A DNA stretch of 64,000 bases from Entoloma clypeatum (taxonomy: Eukaryota; Basidiomycota; Agaricomycetes; Agaricales; Entolomataceae): the NCBI GenBank assembly GCA_963565915.1, contig OY751494.1, positions 3,410,001-3,474,000 on the forward strand. The letters are read 5' to 3'. Positions 29,135 through 39,598 of this stretch are shown here, in pieces (within the stretch, counting starts at the first letter, position 1; every line of letters begins with the position of its first letter). A model generated the notes under the pieces. The model did not search any database and had not been told where the DNA came from. It saw only the letters and a list, made by a program, of their open reading frames with translations. A program made the position numbers and the translations under genes.

Positions 29135-32100
29135 ATGTCTTCAAACTCGAAACTCGACCTCGCTTCCTCCGTTCCAAAACTCACCACCACAAACTTCTCC
29201 ATCTATCAGGAGAAGATGAGCGCCTACCTGAAGGCAGCTAAAGTGTGGAGGATCGTCACCGGCGATAAAAAGATCCCGGCTGACCCTAAAGAGACAGATT
29301 TCCAAGACAAGTTAAACACTTGGCATGAACAGGACGATCAGGCCCAAGGCCTAATTCAGATGTCCATTTCGGACTCTCTTGTCCATCACATCAAGGGAGC
29401 TAAAACCTCCAAGGAGATGTGGGACCTGATCGCCACTAAACTGTCCACGGTCGGCCCGTCCACCGTTTTTGCTGATTTTCAGCAACTCCTCCGCACCTCT
29501 CTTTCTCCTGCTGATCCTTTATCTGGCATCGATAAGATGCAGACCCTTTTTCAACGACTCGAGCACAACCACATAGACATCCCCAAGTTCGTCCGGATCA
29601 TGATGATCCTGAATGGACTGCCTCAGGGCTATGATGGTCTAGTACACAGCATCCTTTTTGATGCGGTACACTATGTGGCGCCTGGAGGCAATCAGTCCAC
29701 TGTACTCGAAATCGGGAAAGTAATCGAGCAGGTATGCTCGGAATACTTCCATAAAAACCCGCAAGCTCCACAGTCCCAAGGAGGCGCTCACGCGAACAAA
29801 ATCTCTGCGGTAAAACACGCTCGTCCCAATCCCCCGAAGTACCAGCCTCGCACTGGACCCTCTCAGGGATCTTCGGAAGGACCGGCTGCTAACCAACAGC
29901 ATTTGCATCAGCACTCCAAGCCCTGGAAAGGCAAGGGATGTGGAACTTCTGCCGGGAAGACCAAGGGCAAAGGACCCTGGAAAGGTAAAGAGAAGGCGCA
30001 TTTTGCCTCCTCTGCCATGGATAGTGCCCCTGATGGGCAGCTTCCAATCCAGACCTTGCCCAGCACGGTCATTTACGGAAATGGGTCTATCTTCACTCCG
30101 CACCCCTCATCATCCACCGACTGGAGGATAAGGAACAACCAATCGCTTGCGATCGGTAATATTCCTGGCCCAGGCCCTTTCACGGACCTGGATGGAGCGC
30201 GCACACTAGCTAACAGCATTGGTGTCCCTCCAACAGCTCAGAATCTAACTCGCCTCGTCGAGGTCCCTGCACTTCAACGCAATGAAGCTGCAATGTCAAG
30301 GCCACTCTCAGCACCTCCGACAATGGACCCCCGGAATCACCGCATTCTGGTTTTCGAAGAAACACCGAGTAGAATCAGCTGGGCCGATGAGATGGAAACA
30401 GAAGACATAGCCCCCACCATAAGGGGCTATTACGATGAAGGATACGTTGATAACTATATGGAGTATGAAGTTTTCCGTGGTGATGGAAACAACGACGACA
30501 TGGGGTATGTTTCACATTCAACAGCACATACAATGCAGTTAACAAATACTTCACAGAAGCCTCTTTGGAGACGAGTGAATGGATGGCGGTCCAATGTATT
30601 TTTATCACCTGCTGTACATGCGCTTATAGCGCAAATAAATTCTCATTATGCGAATTGTGCTGAATGTAAGAAACAGAATCAATCCAATTGGATTCTTGAT
30701 TCAGGTGCATCATTGCACTTCACTTATGATATCAATGATTTCATTGAGTATACCCCACTAAAAGATCGTCAATCTGTGCAAATTGCACAGAAAGGTCACA
30801 CTATTCAGATCCTTGGACAAGGAACAGTGTTGATTAATCACACCATCAAGAAAAACGGGCGAGAACAAAATAAAATAACTCGTCTATCACCCGTTTATTA
30901 TATACCAGATTTAGACGTTCGTCTTTTATCTGTAGGCGAGATCCTTAAACAAGGAAATGAAATTAGCGGACGATTTGGTTCGATCATGCTAAAGACCAAT
31001 TCAGGTCTTCCTTTGTTTATGTGTTATCCTCATAAGGCAAATGAATCGATTTATTGGCTAAATGCCACGATCATTAAAGAGGAACGAATACACTTGGTTA
31101 GTCTTAGTGTCTCACAATCTATTGATTATGACACCTGGCACAAGCGATTCAGACACCCTTCACATGAAGTACTGCGACATGCTTCTAAACATGTCAAAGG
31201 TTTCAATGGAGTGGACAAACCGTCCACTGAGCGACCCTGCAAAGGATGCGCTCTTGGAAAGATGCCTTCAAAATCTTTCCCACCATCTCAGACACACGCT
31301 AAAGCACCTCTTGAGCTAATCCATTCGGATTTAAAGCAATTCAAGAAGGCGACTTATAGCAAATATAATTATTATATCAGCTTTGTTGATGACTACACAT
31401 CACACACCTGGATCTCTTTATTGAGACTAAAATCCGATGCACACTCTGCACTTCGTGATTTTAATGCCATGGTTAAAAACCAATTCAATACGACAATTAA
31501 AACTTGGCGTTTTGATGGCGGCGGTGAGTTTGTCCCTTTCCAAGCAGATATGCGTGAGATGGGAATCCAGGGTGAAGTTACTGTGCCGCACCAGCCACAA
31601 CAAAACGGTCGTGCGGAACGTTTTAACAGAACTTTAATGGATAAAGCACTTGCTATGTTGCATGATGCTTGCCTACCCGAAATATGGATTCAATTTGCGG
31701 TAGAACATGCACTTCACTTGTATAACCGAACTCCATTGAAAAGACATGAATGGCTTACTCCGTATGAGTCCCTTAAAAAGGAAAAGCCTGATGTGTCGAA
31801 CCTACACATTTTTGGGTGTGGTGCTTACGTCTTTCTTCCAAAAGAAATTCGTACTACCACCGCTAAATCCGAGCTGATGATTTTCATTGGATTTAAAACT
31901 GGAACTAAAGGTTACCGGTTTATGCGGATACCAAACAACGTAGTCTTCATAGGTGTCACAGCAATGTTTGATGAACAGCTGTTCCCAAAATGTTCTACAT
32001 TGAACAAGATACCTTCAATAACACAATACCATGATCCAACATCAGACGATATGGGAAACGATGATGCAAATGGACATGATGGCCCGTCTGATTTACCAAC

Positions 32101-34318
32101 CGACGATTTCCATTCGGAAAACAATGATGCACATGGTCCTGGCGGTTCACATTACCCGTCTAATCCAGGAACCCATGATGACAATCATAACCTCCCTGAT
32201 ACAAATAGCGACCAAACTGGTCAGCTTCCCGAAGGTTCCAGTCAGACTTCTGATGGAACAAACAGACAGGACACCGCTGAGAATCAGCAGTGGGTTCCCC
32301 GGACTCGCAATCCAGGGAAACGTGTGCGCACAGATGCACCAAACGATGATCATGCCTTACCAGGAGATTATCGCCCACAGACTGATCGTCCTCGTCGTAC
32401 TCGGGTTATACCCCAGCGTCCTGGAAATGTTTACGGGAATAACCCGGCTGAGGCCTTGCATCAAAATCAGCGTGATTGGAGCAGAACCGTTCAGGAGGAT
32501 TCACGGCGATACGCCTATAATCCCCGATCGGAGACCAGACCCCAGCAATCTGGCGCTGATCCATCAACTAGCTCCGCTGATCCTCAGATGTATCAGAACA
32601 ATTCCAATCCGAATCCGGATATAGATATGGAGGAATTACTCTATATTAGGGAAGGGAGAGGACAGTCACAAATGCTTGCGCACTTGCTATCTAAAGCAAT
32701 CCCTGCATATGACAAAATTCCACAAGACCCAAAGTCTTGGCAAATGAAGGACATAAATAAGCTACCTGAAAAGGAAAAGCTTGAATGGAAAGCAGCATGT
32801 CGTGAGGAACTAGAAGCCCTCCGAAAGCGCAATGTCTTTAAGTTGGTTGACCTGCCTAAAGGTCATAAAACCATCAGAAATCGATGGGTATTTGACGTCA
32901 AAACTGACGGACAAAAGAAGGCACGACTCGTTGCCAAGGGTTTCTCACAGATCGAGGGTATCGATTTTGATGAGATCTTCTCACCTGTGATACGTTTTGA
33001 GACTATCCGAATCCTCTTCGCCGTAGCTGCGCTTGAAGGATGGGTGATTGAAGGAGTAGATGTCAAATCAGCTTTTCTCTATGGAGAGCTCGATGAGGAA
33101 ATCTATATGAATCAACCCGAAGGCTTTGTTGTCAAAGGCCAAGAACGGAAGGTCATCCGTTTATTAAAAGCACTCTATGGCCTAAAACAGGCTGCGAGAG
33201 CGTGGTGGATCGCGCTCAATGCATCAATGGAGAAGCTAGGTTTTACTCGATGTAGAACTGACTCAGGCGTCTTTGTTTACCACAACAAACAATCAGGTGA
33301 TTTGATAATCGCTTTGATCTATGTTGATGACAGCCTGTTCGTGGGATCAAACCCAGATCTTGTTCGCAAGATAAAATCTGACTTTAAAAATAAATGGGAA
33401 AGTCGTGATCTTGGTATTGCTAAAGAATTCTTGCGTATGAGAATACGACAAGATTCAGAAAAGCAGATCGTAACAATCGATCAGTCAGAATACCTAAAGA
33501 AGATCATTAAGCGCTTTGGCTTAGAAAATGCAAAGGCTGCTGACACTCCACTCCCAAAGGGTTATTACCCTGCACCAAATGAGGGGGAGGTGGATCCCAC
33601 ACTCAAAACAAGGTACCAAATGATCATTGGATCGTTGTTGTACTTGTCCATTGGAACGAGACCGGACATTGCCTTTGCAGTTGCAAAAATGTCACAAATG
33701 TCTGCAAACCCTTCCAAAGAGCATGAGAAATACGCTCTACGGATTATCAGATATCTTGTCGGTACTCAAGACTATTCTATAATCTATGATGGTCGATCCA
33801 AAGCTTCCTTTGAAGCATGGACAGATTCAGACTGGGCATCAGACCCATCTGATAGAAAGTCCCAATTGGGATATTTCCTTAAACTTGCAGGAGGACTTGT
33901 TCTTTGGAAAAGTCGCAAGCAAAAGACAGTGGCACATTCGTCCACTGAGGCGGAAATGGTTGCTGCCAGTGAATGTTCGCGAGAGTGCGAATGGGTTACT
34001 CATCTCTTCAAAGAGCTTGGACTACAGGACATTACCAAAATGCCGTTCCATGTAGACAACCAAGGCGCGATTTTCAATGCGCAAAACCCAGTCACTGAAG
34101 GCAGAACCAAACATATAGCAATCCATCACTTTGCTATACGCGATAGAGTTAAAGATGGATTGATCGAACCACGGTTCGTTCCGGGAACAGAGAATCCGGC
34201 TGATATGTTTACCAAGCCACTTGGTCGCCAGGAATTTGAGAAATTCCGTGCTCTACTCCGAATGGAGTTTAAAGAGCCTTATACTCCACTTACGAAACCT
34301 ACCCGGGATTCTAAGTGA
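29135..34318 (+). CDS. C3 Gag-Pol polyprotein (intact)
   Basis: One frame of 1727 codons from ATG 29135; an in-frame ATG at 29102 lies in the presumed branch region and is less likely. Order: Gag (TTTNFSIYQEKMSAYLKAAK); a Lys/Gly/Trp-rich region (PWKGKG repeats, about residues 265-290) in place of a zinc knuckle; protease (WILDSGASLHFTYDI near 30690); HHCC pre-integrase module (CKGCALGKMP); integrase with HSDLKQFKK, FDGGGEFVPF and NGRAERFNR; reverse transcriptase (RWVFDVKTDGQKKARL, LYGLKQAARAWW, IYVDDSLFVG near 33320); RNase H (TDSDWASDPSD; HVDNQGAIFNAQN; GRTKHIAIHHF). No stop or frameshift; probably active or recently so. Confidence 0.95.
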   Translation: MSSNSKLDLASSVPKLTTTNFSIYQEKMSAYLKAAKVWRIVTGDKKIPADPKETDFQDKLNTWHEQDDQAQGLIQMSISDSLVHHIKGAKTSKEMWDLIATKLSTVGPSTVFADFQQLLRTSLSPADPLSGIDKMQTLFQRLEHNHIDIPKFVRIMMILNGLPQGYDGLVHSILFDAVHYVAPGGNQSTVLEIGKVIEQVCSEYFHKNPQAPQSQGGAHANKISAVKHARPNPPKYQPRTGPSQGSSEGPAANQQHLHQHSKPWKGKGCGTSAGKTKGKGPWKGKEKAHFASSAMDSAPDGQLPIQTLPSTVIYGNGSIFTPHPSSSTDWRIRNNQSLAIGNIPGPGPFTDLDGARTLANSIGVPPTAQNLTRLVEVPALQRNEAAMSRPLSAPPTMDPRNHRILVFEETPSRISWADEMETEDIAPTIRGYYDEGYVDNYMEYEVFRGDGNNDDMGYVSHSTAHTMQLTNTSQKPLWRRVNGWRSNVFLSPAVHALIAQINSHYANCAECKKQNQSNWILDSGASLHFTYDINDFIEYTPLKDRQSVQIAQKGHTIQILGQGTVLINHTIKKNGREQNKITRLSPVYYIPDLDVRLLSVGEILKQGNEISGRFGSIMLKTNSGLPLFMCYPHKANESIYWLNATIIKEERIHLVSLSVSQSIDYDTWHKRFRHPSHEVLRHASKHVKGFNGVDKPSTERPCKGCALGKMPSKSFPPSQTHAKAPLELIHSDLKQFKKATYSKYNYYISFVDDYTSHTWISLLRLKSDAHSALRDFNAMVKNQFNTTIKTWRFDGGGEFVPFQADMREMGIQGEVTVPHQPQQNGRAERFNRTLMDKALAMLHDACLPEIWIQFAVEHALHLYNRTPLKRHEWLTPYESLKKEKPDVSNLHIFGCGAYVFLPKEIRTTTAKSELMIFIGFKTGTKGYRFMRIPNNVVFIGVTAMFDEQLFPKCSTLNKIPSITQYHDPTSDDMGNDDANGHDGPSDLPTDDFHSENNDAHGPGGSHYPSNPGTHDDNHNLPDTNSDQTGQLPEGSSQTSDGTNRQDTAENQQWVPRTRNPGKRVRTDAPNDDHALPGDYRPQTDRPRRTRVIPQRPGNVYGNNPAEALHQNQRDWSRTVQEDSRRYAYNPRSETRPQQSGADPSTSSADPQMYQNNSNPNPDIDMEELLYIREGRGQSQMLAHLLSKAIPAYDKIPQDPKSWQMKDINKLPEKEKLEWKAACREELEALRKRNVFKLVDLPKGHKTIRNRWVFDVKTDGQKKARLVAKGFSQIEGIDFDEIFSPVIRFETIRILFAVAALEGWVIEGVDVKSAFLYGELDEEIYMNQPEGFVVKGQERKVIRLLKALYGLKQAARAWWIALNASMEKLGFTRCRTDSGVFVYHNKQSGDLIIALIYVDDSLFVGSNPDLVRKIKSDFKNKWESRDLGIAKEFLRMRIRQDSEKQIVTIDQSEYLKKIIKRFGLENAKAADTPLPKGYYPAPNEGEVDPTLKTRYQMIIGSLLYLSIGTRPDIAFAVAKMSQMSANPSKEHEKYALRIIRYLVGTQDYSIIYDGRSKASFEAWTDSDWASDPSDRKSQLGYFLKLAGGLVLWKSRKQKTVAHSSTEAEMVAASECSRECEWVTHLFKELGLQDITKMPFHVDNQGAIFNAQNPVTEGRTKHIAIHHFAIRDRVKDGLIEPRFVPGTENPADMFTKPLGRQEFEKFRALLRMEFKEPYTPLTKPTRDSK

Positions 34319-34325
34319 GGGGGAG

Positions 34326-34674
34326 TGTTGAACATATTGCCAGATATGTCGCACCATGTGCTTGTCACAGGAAGTGACTATAAGTCACTATTACCATATA
34401 TGTGAGTTTATGGTATAACCACGGACGCATGACTTGTTTATGTATTGTTTGTACAATGGTCCGTGCGCATATTGGATTAGTATAAATACCCATGTATTTA
34501 GTACGGTGAATCTGAACTTCTTGAACACCCCAGTTCTTTGAGTTAACTAACAAGCTAGTACAGCTTCTAGATCTTCTCTAGTTACTCTTAACCAGGTTAG
34601 TTGAGCTTCCTTCATGCCTTCGTACCGTTACATCTTGAGCGCCCTTTGGGCTGCCTATGTCGGTTACTTCATTA
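34326..34674 (+). repeat. C3 3' LTR (349 bp)
   Basis: Identical to the 5' LTR. Its ATG (34614) with 20 LTR codons reads straight into the G3 protease frame for another 48 codons. Confidence 0.96.
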
Positions 34675-37600
34675 CCAACTCCGTCATTACTCAGGCGGTT
34701 GATCTCCCTGTATACTTTTCCTCTGGTGAATATATGGCCATTACAGCCTACATGACTCCGCTCGATTCTCCTGTTCTATGGTTCTTGGATACAACTGGCT
34801 CACCTGCTACAATCCTATGATTGACTGGGTATTGGGCAGTATTACTTTCCGTCCACAGCTCTTGAAGGAGTCTCCGACCTTGACGTCTTCTGCCAGGTCA
34901 GCCCCGCTACCTCTGCAGACCTCTTCCGATACTCCGACCTCCGACTCCGGCACACCCGCTGCTACTCCGGACATTGTTCCGAATATTGCATTGATAAATG
35001 CAGCCGCATTTGTGTGCGCTTGCAAACTTCCGGGTGCCCAATCTTTCTGAATTCACCTCTCCGACCACACGATCTCTGCCCAATCTGCTTCCATGTCCGA
35101 GGAACCTCCGGACCTCTCCCATATCCCAGAAGAATATCACGATTTTGCCGATGTTTTTAGCAAGACAAAAGCAGACACCCTCGCTCCGCATCGTCCGTAT
35201 GACCTCCGTATCGAGTTAGAAGACGGATCGACTCCCCCTATTGGCCCTATGTACTCCATTTCACAATCCGAACTATCTGCCCTGCGAAACTTCATAGACA
35301 AACATTTGGCCATTGGTTTCATTCGCCCCTCTCGCTCTCCGCATGGCGCTCCGGTCCTCTTTGTCCGAAAGAAGGACGGTTCCCTCCACCTGTGCGTCGA
35401 CTATCGGGGCCTGAACAAAGTTACCAAGAAGGATCGATACCCTCTTCCACTCATCTCCGACCTCCTTTCCACTGCCGGAAAAGCGCGCGTTTATATCACT
35501 CTCGATCTCCGGCATGCATATCATCTTGTCCGCATTGCCGGCGGAGATGAATGGAAAACCGCTTTCCGCACTCATTATGGATCATTTGAATGGCTTGTTA
35601 TGCCTTTTGGACTATCCAACGCCCCTGCTGCTTTTCAGCGATTTGTGAATGACATCTTCAGTGACCTCCTCAATGTTACAGTGGTGGTCTACCTCAACGA
35701 CATTCTCATTTACTCCGACGACCCCGCCAAGCACCCCAACGATGTCAAGGAAGTTCTCCGACGTCTCCGCAAGAACGGACTTTACGTCCGCTCCGACAAG
35801 TGCGAATTTTCTGTCGACACAGTCGAATATCTTGGTTTCATCCTTTCTCCCTCCGGTCTCCGCATGTCCGAAACCAAGGTGAAGACCATTCAAGAGTGGC
35901 CTGAACCTCGAAAAGTGAAGGACGTACAGTCTTTCCTTGGATTCACAAATTTCTATCGACGTTTTATCCACGGTTATTCGGACATCGTTGTTCCGCTCAC
36001 CCGACTCACCCGGAAGGGTACTCCGTTCCGTTTCTCCGACTCCACACGGAGTGCGTTCAACAAGTTGAAGCTCGCTTTTACCAAGGCACCAGTCCTCACT
36101 CATTGGATTCCTGATCGACCTATTATCATCGAGACGGACGCCTCCGACTATGCACTTGGTGCTATTTTGTCCATCCAGACCTCCGACGAGGAGATACACC
36201 CAGTAGCGTTCCACTCCCGCACCTTCACCGCCCCGGAACTCAACTACGACACGCACGACAAGGAGTTACTTGCTATCCATGAAGCATTCAAGGTATGGCG
36301 ACATTACCTTGAAGGCTCCGCTGCTCTGATCGACATTGTCACGGACCACAAGAACCTGGAGTACTTCGCCACTACAAAGGTTCTCACCCGCCGACAGGCC
36401 CGGTGGTCCGAGTTCCTCTCTCAGTTCAATCTCTTGATTCGCTTCCGCCCCGGACATCTCGGTACCAAGCCGGACTCTTTGACTAGATGATGGGATGTCT
36501 ATCCCAAAGAGGGGAATAGCGACTATGTGTCGGTAAACCCAAGCAACTTCTGACCAGTCTTTTCCCAAGAACAGCTGTCCGCATCTCTTCGAGCTACGGA
36601 GTTGTTCACCCCTGTTCTCCGTGCCACAGTCATAATGGACATTGAACAGTTGCACTCCGACATCCTCCGTTCACTCCCATCCGACCCAATCTATGCCGAC
36701 CATCTCAAGGAGCCCAAACCACACTGGTCCGTAGACTCCGACGGTTTCCTCCGGCATAGTGGTTGCATTTATGTCCCCGACTCTGATAACCTCCGGCTCC
36801 GCACCCTCCGCAACAAGCACGACCATATTCTCTCCGGACACCCCGGACAGAACAAGACAGTTAGTCTCATTCAACAAGATTATACTTGGCCTGGTGTTTG
36901 AGACTTTGTCAAAAAGTACTGCAAATCCTGCACCACTTGCATGCGCTCTAAACCTCAACGCCACAAGCCCTATGGTATGCTGAAGCAACTCCCAGTTCCG
37001 AACCTTCCGTGGAACTCCATATCCATGGACTTCATTGAGACACTTCCGACCTCCAGTGGTTTTGACGCAATCCTTGTTATTATTGACCGAATGACAAAAC
37101 AAAGCATTTTTGTTCCGACTACGATCCACTGCACCTCCGAAGATCTAGCCACCTTGTTCATCCTGCATGTGTTCTCCAAGCACGGAGTACCGGAACATGT
37201 CACCTCCGACCGAGGCCCAGAGTTCGTCTCCCACTTTTTCCGCTCCCTCGGAAAAGCCCTCAACATGACTCTGCACTTCACCTCTGGCTACCATTCTGAA
37301 GGCGACGGTCAAACCAAACATACCAACCAAACCTTGGAACAGTACCTCCGCATCTTCTGCAACTATCAGCAGGACAACTGGTCCAAGCTACTTCTGCTTG
37401 CGGAGTTCGCGTACAACAATGCTCTGAGTGCTATGACCGGGATCTCGCCCTTCTTCGCCAATAAAGGTTATCATCTGAACCTCTCTGTCCATCCGGAGCG
37501 CGACCTCACATCCGCCCGTGCCCGACAATTCGTCGTAGACCTGGACGAGCTTCACCAAGAACTCAAATCTACAATCCTAGAAGCTCAACGACATTATCAA

Positions 37601-38161
37601 GGCCCCGCTGATCTCCGGCGTGCTCCGCCCCCTCCACTCGAAGTAGGACAGCAAGCGTTTGTGAAGGCTAAGTTTTTCCGCACTACACAACCCTCCAAAA
37701 AGCTGTCTGAAAAGTACCTTGGCCCCTTTGACATCCTTGCCAGGAATGGTACACACTCTTACACCCTCCGACTTCCGGACACCATACGTGGTGTTCACCC
37801 CGTTTTCCACATCTCCATGCTGGAGCCATCTGTTCCGAATGTCATTCCGAACCGGACAGTAACTCCACCTCCTCCGATCAACATTGAAGGAGAAGTGGAA
37901 TACGAAATCGCCGGGGCTACTGGGTTTTGGCCTTTTTGGCCGGCGGACCGTCATCCTCCGACTCTTCCTCCGGTTCTCCCTCCGCCTCCTCTTTCTCTGC
38001 TTGCAGTTCTGCAAGCTCCCCGTCCGCCAACCCCTCGACCTCCCCCTCGATCTTTCCCTCGTCCTCTTCCTCTCCTTCTTCCTCTTCTCCGTCCTCCGTC
38101 TCCGACTCCGGAGCCGCCGCCTCCAGCAGGAAATTCCGGTAGGCGAGGTGGTTGTTCATAA
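34675..38161 (+). pseudogene. G3 Pol after C3: protease end, RT, RNase H, integrase
   Basis: Continues G3 pol. The protease tail shifts frame near 34775 ([15 protein letters not shown]), then comes TGA at 35048. RT and RNase H (35093-36490) hold [11 protein letters not shown] and TDHKNLEYF, but the active site is YLND, not YLDD (AAC at 35696). TGA codons at 36488, 36551 and 36901 interrupt the RNase H to integrase region. Integrase (36941 on) keeps Asp in SMDFIETLP, Asp in TSDRGPEF and the GDGQTKHTN block, where Glu is Lys, so the third catalytic residue is also lost. After GEVEYEIA (37912) the expected chromodomain is replaced by Pro-rich translation of the antisense gene. Confidence 0.88.
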
Positions 38162-38871
38162 TTTGTAGCTGCCGGAGCAGCGTCCAACCGACCCTTGCCG
38201 ACTGCTCCTCCCTCTCTTCCAGAGCCTCCCGGAGCCCCCGGAGCTCCTCCGCGACCCCTGCGCCGCAGCAGTTTTTCGCCCCGCTCAGGCCCACGACCTC
38301 CGCAACAGCTTCCTCCGTCCTTCCCCACTTCCGCTTCGCCCGCGTCTCGCCGGCTCTCAGGCATACCCATTTGCCATCCTTGCACCGCTGGCATGCAGTG
38401 CCTTTTCCCTGCCTAAGGAGATTGTCAGTAAGAAAAAGAAAATGGAGAAGTGGGTACTCACAAGGCCCACTTGCATTGCTTCGCCTGCACACAGGCCTGA
38501 CACGCCTCCCCCCGGACCTCCGACTCCTCCGCTCCGCTCTCTGCCCTCTGTTTCCCTGCCTTCTTCGCCCTCTTCTTCTCCGCCTCTGCCTTTGCCTCTG
38601 CCTCTGCCCTTTTCTTTGCCTCTGCCTCACTCGCCCTCCTCTCGGCCTCTGCCTTCTTCCTTGCCTCCGCCTCCTCCTTCTCCTTGCGTACCTGCGCCAG
38701 ACGGTGCAGGAGCTCCTCTTCGGAGTCGTCGAGGTTGGTGCTGGAGCGCGCGGGTTGTATGTTTGAGTCTTGGGGCATGTTGGTGGTAACTGGAAGAAAA
38801 TCCTTGGGCCGCTCATCTCCGTTAAATAACCGAGACCACATGACCTTGTTTATTTTCTCACGGTCTTCCAT
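37917..38871 (-). CDS. Antisense gene inside G3: coiled-coil protein with Zn2Cys6-like motif
   Basis: Two exons on the minus strand: 38871-38462 and 38412-37917, with a 49-bp intron (38461-38413, GTGAGT...CTTAG). The intron sits within the Cys-rich motif, and only this splice joins the frame correctly. N-terminal part: MEDREKINKVMWSRLF, then a long Ala/Glu/Lys/Arg coiled coil. The motif CQACVQAKQC plus CQRCKDGKWVC (C-x2-C-x5-C, 10 residues, C-x2-C-x6-C) resembles fungal Zn(II)2Cys6 clusters. C-terminal part: a second helical region and a very acidic tail ending in KKAKTQ. Start chosen at the ATG just outside the LTR; the frame is open to 39036 within the LTR. It lies tail-to-tail with pol and overlaps its end. 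A nuclear DNA-binding role is a guess. Confidence 0.6.
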
Positions 38872-38882
38872 GGGTGTCAGAC

Positions 38883-38897
38883 CTAAGAGGGGAATAC
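38883..38897 (+). other. G3 polypurine tract
   Basis: Purine-rich AAGAGGGGAA stretch directly before the 3' LTR. Priming site for plus-strand synthesis in this family. Confidence 0.6.
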
Positions 38898-39216
38898 TGT
38901 TATATCTGTCTCTGAATCTCCGACCCACTCCGATCGTCCTCCGACATTCCGGACATCCGTTACCTCCGCATCTCCGCATGTTGCCATCATGCATTTCATA
39001 TTCATAACTCCATGCCTTTATGCATTTCATATTCATATTCCCGTTTACTTATGCATCGCCTTTCCCGCATGGTCCATTGACCGACATCTCCGATGTTTGT
39101 TACAGTCGCTGGCAACTTACGCCACAACTCCGGACCTACTCCGACCATCTCCGTAAAGTAATATCATTTAGGTATTTAAGCTCGTACCATACCTGTAGTT
39201 CCTCAGTTCGAATATC
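38898..39216 (+). repeat. G3 3' LTR, left part (319 bp)
   Basis: Starts TGTTATATCTG. Aligns with 25753-26071 of the 5' LTR. Ends in GAATATC, where C2b inserted; ATATC (39212-39216) is the target copy. Confidence 0.92.
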
Positions 39217-39524
39217 TGTTGAAGTTCCACCTGGGCGCTAGCCACAGGCGTACTGAGCAACATAGCTACAGTGGAAGTACTCTACGATACCGCTATGGTC
39301 ACTTACATGGTTTGGAGGGGTAAGTCTGGTGAGAGCGGTTGAGGCTGGTGAGAGCGATGGAGCTGGTTAAGAGTCAAGAGACAACTTGTTGATATTGACA
39401 GTTTCCTGGTCTTATATACCGTACTACTGTTTGTACCAACCAAACAAGTATGTAATGAAGATATGTAAGGTCACGTGATGTAATCTAATCTAATCTAATC
39501 TACGTGATGGGAAAAGTTTCAACA
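39217..39524 (-). repeat. C2b 3' LTR (308 bp)
   Basis: Reverse complement of the C2a LTR type. Next to it, at 39525-39533, is the polypurine tract, seen as CCCCCC on the plus strand. One difference to the other LTR (GTCACGTGATG against GTCACATGATG). Confidence 0.95.
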
Positions 39525-39598
39525 CCCCCCCATATTTAGTACATACTTCTAAATACATCTTACTTTTTCCCACATATATATAGGTACTTTTGTTTCGC

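Larger units (their letters stand above)
27933..34674 (+). mobile_element. C3: intact Ty1/copia element with extra upstream ORF
   Basis: A 6742-bp element with two identical 349-bp LTRs and the 5-bp target repeat CCAAC (27928-27932 and 34675-34679). LTR ends are TG...TA, unusual for copia. It carries the initiator-tRNA primer site, a 274-codon frame that starts in the LTR, an uninterrupted gag-pol and a polypurine tract (GAGGGGGAG). Everything points to a very recent insertion into G3 pol. Confidence 0.96.

Noticed and set aside
38152..38766. A 204-codon plus-strand frame opposite the G3 antisense gene
   Set aside because: Pro/Leu/Ser composition is what the Glu/Ala/Lys coiled coil gives in reverse; the minus-strand gene has the intron and motif.
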